From positions 1-39,157 of IMG/VR virus record IMGVR_UViG_3300030085_002620: a stretch of DNA of 39,157 nucleotides; one strand, written 5' to 3'. Every line of letters begins with the position of its first letter. Positions within the stretch are counted from its first letter, which is position 1. This document shows positions 1-8,300 of this stretch, in pieces. The position numbers and the translations under genes were made by a program. The notes below the pieces were generated by a model that saw nothing but the letters and a program-made list of their open reading frames with translations, was not told the DNA's origin and did no database searches. This DNA is from a virus.

Positions 1-585
1 GCTGCCACTAGAATGGGTACAAATGCTATTCTTGGACAATATGACACCTATCGTTCTGAAGAGGGGGTTGATCCTGACAGTCGTACTCCTACCTATTTTG
101 CTGGTAGTTTATTCGTTGATAACTGGCGTTGGGAGGGAGTTCCTTTTAACGTCATGACGGGCAAGAAGATGCCCTATGGATGTGTGGAGGTTGTAATTAA
201 ATTTAAGGCACCACCACAACAACTATTTGAAGGTGAGGTTAATGATCGTATTGTTATGCGTCTACAACCACATCCACACCTTGATATTATGATGGACATT
301 AAGACTCCTGGTATGAGTCAGGGAGTTGAACCAGCAACACTAACACATAGATATCCTGATTGGTTGGGGGTCGATGGCTACGAGAAACTTCTTTTTGATT
401 CTATCAACGGTAACCAGTCTAACTTTGTCCATGCAGATGAGGTCATGGAGTCCTGGAGAATCGTTGATGATCTTCTCTGTACTGGGGAATCTTGCCCCAT
501 TCTTACTATTCCTTATCTATACTCAAGTGGCTGGGGACCCCAGTCCAAAACGGAAGAGATAACTAATTGGGATTATCCAGCATGA
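1..585 (+). CDS. zwf: Glucose-6-phosphate dehydrogenase, C-terminal part (5' truncated by window)
   Basis: Oxidises glucose-6-phosphate to 6-phosphogluconolactone with NADP, the first step of the oxidative pentose phosphate pathway; cytosolic. The frame is open from base 1, so the N-terminal part lies outside the window. Visible family landmarks are the DNWRWEGVPF segment followed by a TGKK motif, and the C-terminal YEKLLFDSINGNQSNFV and SSGWGP blocks. The usual arginine of the RTGK motif reads as Met here (MTGKK). Cyanophages commonly carry zwf to raise NADPH and pentose supply for DNA synthesis. The stop overlaps the next start by 4 bases (ATGA). Identification is firm; activity is unproven because the NADP-binding half is not visible. 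Confidence 0.93.
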   Translation, partial: AATRMGTNAILGQYDTYRSEEGVDPDSRTPTYFAGSLFVDNWRWEGVPFNVMTGKKMPYGCVEVVIKFKAPPQQLFEGEVNDRIVMRLQPHPHLDIMMDIKTPGMSQGVEPATLTHRYPDWLGVDGYEKLLFDSINGNQSNFVHADEVMESWRIVDDLLCTGESCPILTIPYLYSSGWGPQSKTEEITNWDYPA

Positions 586-755
586 ACTTTGAACTTACAA
601 TGGAGGATTACACAATCATCCTCAATGCATTGCACTACTATAAGAAGGTTGAGAAGTATCCAAACTTTGCTCACTTTGATGAGGATCGTATTAATACCTT
701 ACGAGATAAACTTGCACAACAATTGGTCCCTTCTAAAAAACTTAAACTAGAATGA
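582..755 (+). CDS. Small hypothetical protein, 57 aa
   Basis: An acidic/basic mixed small protein starting MNFELTMEDYTIIL and ending in a lysine-rich tail (SKKLKLE). The ATG at 582 overlaps the zwf stop in an ATGA, which favours it over the upstream TTG at 567. I recognise no domain. The amphipathic N-terminal stretch and a FDEDRINTLRDKLAQQL helix suggest a compact helical protein. It is translationally coupled to zwf upstream and to a 27-aa membrane peptide downstream, so it is probably transcribed with zwf. Confidence 0.65.
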   Translation: MNFELTMEDYTIILNALHYYKKVEKYPNFAHFDEDRINTLRDKLAQQLVPSKKLKLE

Positions 756-835
756 GCACTCTTTTTGTACTTTTATTTGTATCATTACTGATTGCTGCCA
801 TGCAATTGACTTGGCCAGGACGGTATAGAGGATAG
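752..835 (+). CDS. Tiny predicted membrane peptide, 27 aa
   Basis: A 28-codon reading frame whose ATG overlaps the preceding stop (ATGA). It encodes one hydrophobic segment (residues 4-17, LFVLLFVSLLIAAM) followed by a short basic tail, so a single-pass membrane peptide is likely. It ends three bases before a NATAAATA late promoter. No function can be named. The start-stop overlap and complete hydrophobic span support it as a real gene; its length leaves it uncertain. Confidence 0.45.
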   Translation: MSTLFVLLFVSLLIAAMQLTWPGRYRG

Positions 836-837
836 TT

Positions 838-845
838 TATAAATA
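838..845 (+). promoter_or_regulatory. Late promoter motif TATAAATA
   Basis: A perfect TATAAATA octamer ends 23 bases before the ATG at 869. T4-like phages read such octamers with a phage sigma (gp55 type), and cyanophages use NATAAATA. It lies in the short gap between the zwf group and the first virion gene, where expression would be expected to switch to late. Confidence 0.75.
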
Positions 846-868
846 TATGAAACCCAGTGTAGATTATA

Positions 869-1204
869 ATGGCAGCAGTACCATTGAATCTGACCCTAGA
901 GCAGGGAACAGACTTCCAAGTAAACTTTACTGTAAGGAATAAAGATCAGTCTCCTCTCAATCTCCTTGGTTATACTGCATCAAGTGAGATGCGGAAGCAT
1001 TATACTGCGACAAAAAAGTATGACTTTGATGTCACTTTTGTTGATAGATCTCAGGGTAGATTGAGACTTAGTATGACGGATGCTGTCACTGGAACTTTGG
1101 CAGAAGGCAGATATGTCTATGATGTATTTGTAACTTCTGCAAATGGAACCAAGACAAAGGTTGTCGCTGGTATGGTCTTAGTACAACCAGGAGTTAGCTT
1201 CTAA
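869..1204 (+). CDS. Putative virion structural protein, 111 aa
   Basis: A small beta-rich protein (MAAVPLNLTLEQGTDFQVNF...) ending in a repeated beta pattern, AGRYVYDVFV-like then TKVVAGMVLVQPGV. The alternating hydrophobic strands without catalytic motifs resemble small Ig-like or baseplate-associated sandwich domains of myoviruses. It has its own late promoter at 838 and its stop overlaps the ATG of the next structural gene by one base, so the two are probably co-translated. I cannot assign a T4 gp number. Confidence 0.6.
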   Translation: MAAVPLNLTLEQGTDFQVNFTVRNKDQSPLNLLGYTASSEMRKHYTATKKYDFDVTFVDRSQGRLRLSMTDAVTGTLAEGRYVYDVFVTSANGTKTKVVAGMVLVQPGVSF

Positions 1205-1905
1205 TGGCAGATTACATAATCACGTTAGATGATGATCAGGACGCCAGTATTGGTACACCAGATTATAATATTGGTGTAAATTATGAGATCCCATCAAAGA
1301 GTGTACAGTATCAGAATTTAATTCTTGATAGTATTGCATCTCAGTTTGATGGTACAAAGACCACGTTTGATCTTTATGTTGATGGGGAACCTTATACCCC
1401 CGTCAATGCTCAAGGTTTGATTATATCTATTAATGATGTGGTTCTTAGTCCAGGAGTTGACTACAACGTAAGTGGTAGTCAGATTATTTTTACCAACCCA
1501 CCTGCAGCATCTAGTGACTTCTTCGGAGTTGCTCTTAGAACTGTTGCTGATCTTACAAGAACAATTAATTTTGTTCTTGATAATGGTTCAAATGATATTA
1601 CTTCTGGAGTAAAAGGATCTCTTGGTCTTGATGTATCTGGTAGAATTGAATCCTGGACCTTGGTTTCAGAGAATGAAGGTTCAATTGTTATAGATATTAA
1701 GAAGGATAAGTACGATACTTATCCAGATAGTTTGACTTCCATTGTAGGATCGGAGTATCCACGGTTGTCAACTCAAAAGAAAAATAGAGACGAGTCACTG
1801 TCCACTTGGACTACAGACGTTGTTGCTGGTGATATTTTAGATTTTAGCGTTGTCTCTTGTACGGGCATTCAAAAATGCTCACTGTTCCTTAGACTAATCC
1901 TATAA
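1204..1905 (+). CDS. Putative virion structural or fibre protein, 233 aa
   Basis: Starts in the TAATG overlap with the upstream gene. The N-terminal half is acidic and asparagine/aspartate rich. Residues about 60-120 (FDGTKTTFDLYVDGEPYTP, then an INDVVLSPGVDYNVSGSQIIF block) resemble the beta repeats of phage fibres, where an extension protein displays hairpins. The C-terminal end (LSTWTTDVVAGDILDFSVVS, then a short beta tail) matches a trimerising end common in phage fibre-like proteins. A hairpin and a late promoter follow immediately. Structural role inferred from composition and location. Confidence 0.6.
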   Translation: MADYIITLDDDQDASIGTPDYNIGVNYEIPSKSVQYQNLILDSIASQFDGTKTTFDLYVDGEPYTPVNAQGLIISINDVVLSPGVDYNVSGSQIIFTNPPAASSDFFGVALRTVADLTRTINFVLDNGSNDITSGVKGSLGLDVSGRIESWTLVSENEGSIVIDIKKDKYDTYPDSLTSIVGSEYPRLSTQKKNRDESLSTWTTDVVAGDILDFSVVSCTGIQKCSLFLRLIL

Positions 1906-1916
1906 TTAAGGAACAT

Positions 1917-1924
1917 TATAAATA
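1917..1924 (+). promoter_or_regulatory. Late promoter motif TATAAATA
   Basis: Perfect octamer 38 bases upstream of the ATG at 1963, in the gap between two structural genes. It directly follows an 8-bp inverted repeat at 1884-1914. Confidence 0.75.
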
Positions 1925-1962
1925 AATCATAGGAAACACATGTTCATTAGGAGTCCACTCAG

Positions 1963-3348
1963 ATGGCTTTATTAGTATCCGACAACGGTGAACTTCAGTC
2001 GCTCAGATACCTGGTTAATTCTGATAGAAATATCCCCAGAAATCTTATCTTGAAACTGTATACTTCAAATACAGTTCCAACTGAGACTGATGTTCCCTCC
2101 CAGACCGCATATTACGAACCCTACGACGCTACAGGTCTTGTAGGTTATGGCACTGCGCCTTCCACAGGTTATCCTTCCATCATCAACGCACGTCATGATG
2201 AGGATTATTCCAGACAGTATGGAATCTTCCTGAACGGAAGTGAGTGGAATGTAAGAACCATTCTTAACCCAATCGCTACCACCACTGGCAGTGGTAACGT
2301 CAACGAGTACACGATCACGGTATCCTCTGTTTCCAATATCGCGGTTGGTCATTATGTAAGCGGCGGTAATGTCGGTACTAACGCTGTTGTTGCGGCAATC
2401 GATGGTAACACTATCGTTCTTACTGTAAAGAACGCTGCTACCTTCTCTAACCAAGCACTTGAGTTTGGTGTCGGTACAACAACTGCATCTTATCCTGAGC
2501 AGACTTTCACCTTTACCTCTGCTGCTAATAACATCTACGGTTATTATCTGATCAGAGCAAACAACCTGCCTATCTCCCTGAACGGTGTTGAGCACGCGGT
2601 TAACGTCGGAACTGGTCTGACCATTGCTAAGGCACAGACAAGTGGAACTATCGGTAACTCTTATATCGATCTGTATCCATTCCAATGGGCTCCAACCGTA
2701 TCTGGTATCGGATCTGAGTTTACTCTGGTTGTATCTTCTAACGTTGGTATCAATACCAGACAAAGAGTTATTGGTGCTGGAATCGCTGAAGGCGCAAGAG
2801 TTGTTGGTATCATGAATACCACCACCATTGTCCTTGACAAGAAGAACACTGGCACAGTATCTGGTGTTGCTACCTTCTATCAAGAGAACACCGAAGACAT
2901 CTGCGTCGGCATGGGTGTCACCCACGGTAACATCGGCGGTGAGGTTGCTGCTATCCTCGCAGACACCACCATCACTGGTATCGATGAGAAGACTGGTAGA
3001 GTCTACCTGAGCAGCGAACTTCAGAACAACATTCAGAACGCTACTGGTAACATCGTCTACTTCAACTATGCTGAAGTAAGCGTTGGTGCTACTACTCACG
3101 GACTGGTCGCTGGTGACGTAATCTACGTTGCTGCTGGTGCTGCTAACACCACCACAACCTCTGGTACTTACACCATCCACACCACTGAGGATGAGAGCAC
3201 CTTCACCACTGCTCCTGCGATGACAGGTATCGGAAGTGCAACTCTCTATAACAGCATCTTCTTCGCTGAGAGATTCACAAATGGTCCTTACAACATCCAG
3301 AACAACGGTGACCAAATCAAAGTTACTCTGAACGTCAGCCTCGACTGA
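1963..3348 (+). CDS. Virion structural protein, 461 aa
   Basis: Begins MALLVSDNGELQSLRYLVN and has a long, Thr/Gly/Asn-rich beta body with repeated blocks such as VGHYVSGGNVGTNAVVAAIDGNTIVL (near residue 125) and a related GINTRQRVIGAGIAEGARVVGI block near residue 260, suggesting an internally duplicated domain. No enzymatic motif is visible. Codons in the 3' third are strongly biased to C-ending forms (AAC, ATC, ACC), as expected for a highly expressed particle protein. It has a dedicated late promoter and is closed by an intrinsic terminator at 3375, so it can be made as a single-gene unit. Confidence 0.75.
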   Translation: MALLVSDNGELQSLRYLVNSDRNIPRNLILKLYTSNTVPTETDVPSQTAYYEPYDATGLVGYGTAPSTGYPSIINARHDEDYSRQYGIFLNGSEWNVRTILNPIATTTGSGNVNEYTITVSSVSNIAVGHYVSGGNVGTNAVVAAIDGNTIVLTVKNAATFSNQALEFGVGTTTASYPEQTFTFTSAANNIYGYYLIRANNLPISLNGVEHAVNVGTGLTIAKAQTSGTIGNSYIDLYPFQWAPTVSGIGSEFTLVVSSNVGINTRQRVIGAGIAEGARVVGIMNTTTIVLDKKNTGTVSGVATFYQENTEDICVGMGVTHGNIGGEVAAILADTTITGIDEKTGRVYLSSELQNNIQNATGNIVYFNYAEVSVGATTHGLVAGDVIYVAAGAANTTTTSGTYTIHTTEDESTFTTAPAMTGIGSATLYNSIFFAERFTNGPYNIQNNGDQIKVTLNVSLD

Positions 3349-3374
3349 TTACTTTACACAATATACTTTGTTAT

Positions 3375-3410
3375 GGGGAGGTTGCCTAGAGCGATCTCCC
3401 CTATTTTTTT
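3375..3410 (+). terminator. Intrinsic terminator
   Basis: A GGGGAG/CTCCCC stem (3375-3380 with 3396-3401) with a 15-base loop is followed by TA and seven T. It sits 27 bases after the stop of the 461-aa structural gene and immediately before the AGGAG ribosome site of the next gene. Confidence 0.8.
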
Positions 3411-3425
3411 AGGAGAATATTGGCT

Positions 3426-5321
3426 ATGTCCGCAAGATTTGTAGGAGTAAACTCTACATTTGAAGAACAGAGATTGGCAATTAATGATCTTGCCATTGAT
3501 CTGTTTACTTTACAAAACGAGACCGCAGTAGACTATGCTAGGGTTGCTGGTGTTGCAACTTATGCGGAGTATGCTGGATTCTCAACATATACTCCTTTGG
3601 CAGGAGTATCTACATACTCATCTATATCTGGGTATTCAACAACATCTGGGTATGCTGGTGCAGCAGGCATAGCAACTAACGCTACATTCTCAGTTCAAGC
3701 TGGGTATGCTATCACTGCTGGAGTATCAACAGAAGCGGGTTACGCTACAGCGGCAGGATTTGCTGATACGTCAACCTATGGAACGTATGCATATTATTCT
3801 CAGATCGCTGGATTTGCTACAGCAGCACAGGATTCTCAAACAGCAAACCTTGCAGCATCTATAAGAGTTACTGCTCAGAATACAGGAACAAATTATCTTA
3901 CCTTTGTCAATGTTCTGGGTGACGGGTCGTATCAAAATGTATGGACAGACAGTGAACTGAAGTATGAACCTGCAACTAATAGTTTTTATGCGGGAATCAT
4001 CAGTGCAACATCAATTAGTGGTGATGGATCTGGATTATTTAATGTATCCTCAGAGGTAGTTGGAGTCTCTACTGCAGGAACATCTGGATTTAATAACTTA
4101 AATGTTACTGGAGTATCTACCTTCCAAAGTAATGCCACATTTAACAGCACCACCAATTTTAATGATAACGCTGCCTTTGGTGATGATAATGTATTAAACT
4201 TTGGCGCTAGTTCAGATGGACGTATTTTCTTTGAAAATTCCGAAAATGAATTTCATGTCAGAGTTCCTGGTGGAAGTGGGAAATTAACCCTTGGTGCAGG
4301 GGCTCCTGTACAAATCACTAATGAAGATGGAAATACGAATAGAGCAGTATTTACCAGTGCTGGCGTAACAGTTACTGGAACTACTTCCTCAGATCAGTTA
4401 AATATCAGTGGTATTTCTACATTCACTGGTAATATTGATATTGATGGCGCTGGTGCTCACATAAACTTTAGTCCAAGTAGTTGGAGTGGAAGTGCTCCTT
4501 ACATGGAGTTTTGGGTTGGTAATAACAGTGGAGCGCATTACGCACAAATTGATGGTGGTAATGCGGGTCAACTGCAAATCATGAACTCAACTCATCCTAA
4601 TGGACACCTTGATTTACGTGCGACTAAAGATTTTTCGGTAGACTGTGGTGGTTACTATGCTATTCTTGCACAAGCAACTGGATCAACCAGAATTTGGCAC
4701 CCTGCTTCTCAAGAGGATATTTTAAATCCTAAATTAGAAACCCTTGGTATTGGTGTAACTGTAACTGGAACTGTTTACGCTGATGACTTCTCTACTGCTG
4801 GTATTGCAACTGCCAACGAATTCAGATTAAACACCTGGGGAGTGACCAGTTACACCAGAATGGGTGGTGGGCAAGTATTAGCATCAGGAGTTAACGATAA
4901 AGGATCACTTCAGGTAGGAGCATTAACAACTTGCTTCTCTATGGCACATGCTCCTTTTAATCATAATTGTTATTTTAGTCAAACTGGTGAGAATGATTGG
5001 GCTTTTTGGAGTAGTCTAACCAAAATCTCTCTGACGGTTAATGGTGGTATATCAACTCGCCCACACAGTGTTACTGTTAACGAATTGTATGTAGATACAA
5101 ATGCAAACGTTGCTGGTGTAACTACCTTCCAAGGTGAGACAAACTTTGGTGGAAATATAAACTCACCTATCAATGTGGTGGGTGTTACCACATCCACATT
5201 CGCTGGTGATGTTGGAGTTGGTACTGATCAGAGTAGTGGTGTTGTGCTTACAGCACCTAATGGATCTAAGTTTAGACTCGTTGTAGATAACATCGGAAAT
5301 CTCAGCACCGTTGCTGTTTAA
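3426..5321 (+). CDS. Tail-fibre-like virion protein with short AG-repeats, 631 aa
   Basis: Residues about 30-145 carry many copies of a degenerate 6-10 residue unit of the type YAGxAT / AGVSTY, giving an Ala/Gly/Tyr/Thr-rich shaft. The rest alternates GVSTF or GISTF turns with beta blocks (for example SGISTFTGNIDIDG), as in long phage fibres. It ends in GVVLTAPNGSKFRLVVDNIGNLSTV, a common fibre C-terminal motif. Start: AGGAG at 3411 can serve the TTG at 3420 or the ATG at 3426; I chose ATG. No peptidase or lyase motif is seen. A host-receptor or fibre-shaft role is inferred. Confidence 0.7.
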   Translation: MSARFVGVNSTFEEQRLAINDLAIDLFTLQNETAVDYARVAGVATYAEYAGFSTYTPLAGVSTYSSISGYSTTSGYAGAAGIATNATFSVQAGYAITAGVSTEAGYATAAGFADTSTYGTYAYYSQIAGFATAAQDSQTANLAASIRVTAQNTGTNYLTFVNVLGDGSYQNVWTDSELKYEPATNSFYAGIISATSISGDGSGLFNVSSEVVGVSTAGTSGFNNLNVTGVSTFQSNATFNSTTNFNDNAAFGDDNVLNFGASSDGRIFFENSENEFHVRVPGGSGKLTLGAGAPVQITNEDGNTNRAVFTSAGVTVTGTTSSDQLNISGISTFTGNIDIDGAGAHINFSPSSWSGSAPYMEFWVGNNSGAHYAQIDGGNAGQLQIMNSTHPNGHLDLRATKDFSVDCGGYYAILAQATGSTRIWHPASQEDILNPKLETLGIGVTVTGTVYADDFSTAGIATANEFRLNTWGVTSYTRMGGGQVLASGVNDKGSLQVGALTTCFSMAHAPFNHNCYFSQTGENDWAFWSSLTKISLTVNGGISTRPHSVTVNELYVDTNANVAGVTTFQGETNFGGNINSPINVVGVTTSTFAGDVGVGTDQSSGVVLTAPNGSKFRLVVDNIGNLSTVAV

Positions 5322-5327
5322 TAAATA
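5320..5327 (+). promoter_or_regulatory. Late promoter motif AATAAATA
   Basis: A NATAAATA match overlaps the stop codon of the upstream fibre gene and ends 19 bases before the ATG at 5347, the same spacing range as the perfect octamers in this window. An AGGAG-like GGAG follows at once. Confidence 0.55.
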
Positions 5328-5346
5328 GGAGTAAGACTGAGAGTAT

Positions 5347-8300
5347 ATGGCGTTATTCCAATACAATGGAATAGGTAGCCTCCGTTCTTTGGGTAATCGT
5401 TTTACGACCCAGAGAGCGGTATATTCGTATAACCAATTTTCTATCCTCAATTATGAGGAACTTAATTATGGTAGTATTACCGATGCGGTAATAGAAGCAG
5501 AAGACTACGGTGAGATCACTGCTTCCATCGAGCAATACTATCAGATACAAGACTTTGGAACTATCACGCTGGATACAACTGGCGTACCGATGGGTAAGAT
5601 CGGTATCCACTTGTCAGCAGACGATGCTACCACAAGGGTAAGTGTTGGTGGTGTCGAATTCGCACTGTTCGGACGAGCAATAACCGAGGTATTCTTCAAC
5701 CCAGTTGATAGGGTCTTCGACTTCCAAGGCGTTGCCGTTGACAGGACTACCTCTTCCTGGTTGGGAAGAGGCGTCCTGCCTCCAGTCGAGGCGGAAGCTC
5801 TGGATGCGGTTGTTGCCATTCCACCTACATCCATCTTCCACCTTTCTACAAAGGGTTCAGCGAAGACAGAAGTAATATTCAACAAGCAAGATAGAATTCT
5901 TGGTTTCGTCGGTGAAGCAAGTGAGAGCAGATCTTATCTGTTCGATCAAGACGATGCTATAGATTTCGAGTCCGATGACTTCGGATTCCTCAATGAGACT
6001 GTATTGAGGAGCGAAGACTACGGATTAGTTACAGAACTTCAAGATGTTCCTAGTTGGGACTTCTCTAATGTTGAGGACAGAGGATTCCTCTCTCCAGAAA
6101 CCACCATCAAGGTACATGGCAGAATGCCATTCAGTGGTGGTGCAACAGAGAGCTTTGTCAAGGGTAATTACGACGGATCTGTTGGTAATAAGCAACCTAG
6201 ATTGGTTGGTACTGCGATTGATTACACCATTCCCAAGCACTTTGGTGATGGTTGGATCAACATTGATGGTTCGCCTCGCGTCCAGATCAGGATGCACTAT
6301 AAGGCAGACGGTGGTTGGGACTTCTATCCCAATAGATTCCGTGGTGGATCTCTCTTTGGATTCTCCAGCACTGCTGAGACCACTTCTGTTCTTAGTGAAG
6401 GATCTGGAAAACTCTTCTCTGTCAAGAGCACTACCACCTTCAAGGCAGTACGTAGTGAAGTTGGTGTTAGTGAAGAGGACATCCTGGTACAGGGTGGAGC
6501 ATTCTATGAGGTCATCTTCAATCAGGTTGATAGAGTCTTCTCCTTCAACAATGAAGAGATCAACAGAAGAGCATTTGCATACAACTTGTCTTCTGTTGTC
6601 AATGTTGAGTCTATTGATTATGGATTCATCACCGATACAATCACAGTTGCCGAAGACTATGGTGATGTAAGTTACGATGAGATCTACTATCCTTGGCAGA
6701 AGGAAGACTTCGGTACTCTTGCTCCTACCACAACAAGACTTCCCTTCGGACTTGGTAGACTTCATAGTTCTACTGAGACTCCAAGAGTTAGAAACTTCGT
6801 TGGTAATCAAGAGCACGCTCATCTCAGAGTTCTTGGCACTGGTAAGGTATACGTTCTGCCTAAGTTCACTTCTAAGGGTGACCTTGTTAAACTCAGAGGC
6901 GACACAACCTTCAGCAGAGCAAGAGATTGGGTTGGTACTGGCAACCTGCCTACCGTATCTGGAACCGCTGAAGCAGTTGCATTCGTACCCGCTAAGGACG
7001 ATAGAGCACTCTTCAACTTTGAAGGTGAACTCGTTGAGAAGTTTGGTAAGGGTAACTACGACGGAGTTGGTCAACTCTTCGGATTCGATAGTTCCTCCGT
7101 CTCCATCATTATTGGTGTTACTGTTAGTGGTCTCTTCTCCGTACATGGTGAAGTCGTTGACAAGGCAATCTTCAACGAAGTTGGATCTGGATCTCTTGGT
7201 CACTTCGATGGTGGAGCAGAGAGTGTCACCTTCGACTACAACAGCGAATCTTCCTTCGGCGTATGTGAAGGTGAAGATTATGGATCTGTTGCTGAACCAC
7301 CATTCAATGTTGGTGCATCTGCTGTTATTGGACCATATGCAAATGATCTTATTAGCACGTATGCGAATAGAGAAGTATCCAGCTTCGGAACAGTTCCTAA
7401 TGCAATTGATTATGGATATGTAAATCAGTACTATCAGTACAACCACGAAGATTACGGAACTCTTTATCCAGACGATTGCCTGGAACCTCAGGGTCTGCAA
7501 CTTCAGTTTGTCAGTACAACTACAGACTCTCTTGTCAAACCATTTATTGGTTCTGGTTCTATCTTCTCCTTCGTTGGTGGCGAAGAAGAGACTGCTACCG
7601 AATGGACAGGTTCTGGAACTCTTGATCTTAATGGTGAACTTCAGGAGTCTGTCACTCCAGCAACGGAGATTGGTTCTGGTTCTCTCTTCAGTTACGTCTC
7701 CTTCACCGAGGCAGCAGCATTTGTACCTGCGAAGGCAGATCCTCTGTTTGCAATCGACGGTGGTCTTCGCATCAGCGCAGTCAAAGAGCAAGAGTCCGAA
7801 CTCAAATTTACCGCTGCCTGGGAGGCAAGCGGATCTCTGTTCGGAATCGATGGATCTGGAGAGGCAACTGGAAACGAGCATACTGGTTCTGGTTCTATCT
7901 TTGTTCGCGATTCTGGTGTCAGAATCGAACCAGAATCCTTCACTCCTTGGATTCCAGAAGGACGTGGATCTATCTTCTCGTTCGTCTCCTTCACCGAGTC
8001 TGCAACATTTGTACCTGCGAAGAAGAAGGCACTCTTCGGATTCTCTGGCGCTGCTACGGATATTCGCTTTACTGCAGCATACGTCACAATCGAGACTACT
8101 CACCTGCTGCTCAGAGGATCACCCAAGATCTTCGTTCTTCCCAAGCACACTGGTGCTGGAACACTCTTCGTTCGCGATTCTGGTGTCAGAATCGAACCAG
8201 AATCCTTCACCCCATTCATTCCACCTGGCGAAGGAAATATTGGAAACTTTGGTGGTGCTGCAGAAGCATTTGGTGCAAACCCACCAGACGACTTTACTCT

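Noticed and set aside
1884-1914. 8-bp inverted repeat GTTCCTTA/TAAGGAAC before the late promoter
   Set aside because: AT-rich stem, 15-base loop and no T tract; it may be weak structure, but I cannot call it a terminator.
2065-3315. Long minus-strand open frame (416 aa) opposite the 461-aa virion gene
   Set aside because: Serine/threonine/valine-rich nonsense composition with no motif; it is an antisense shadow produced by strong codon bias of the real gene.
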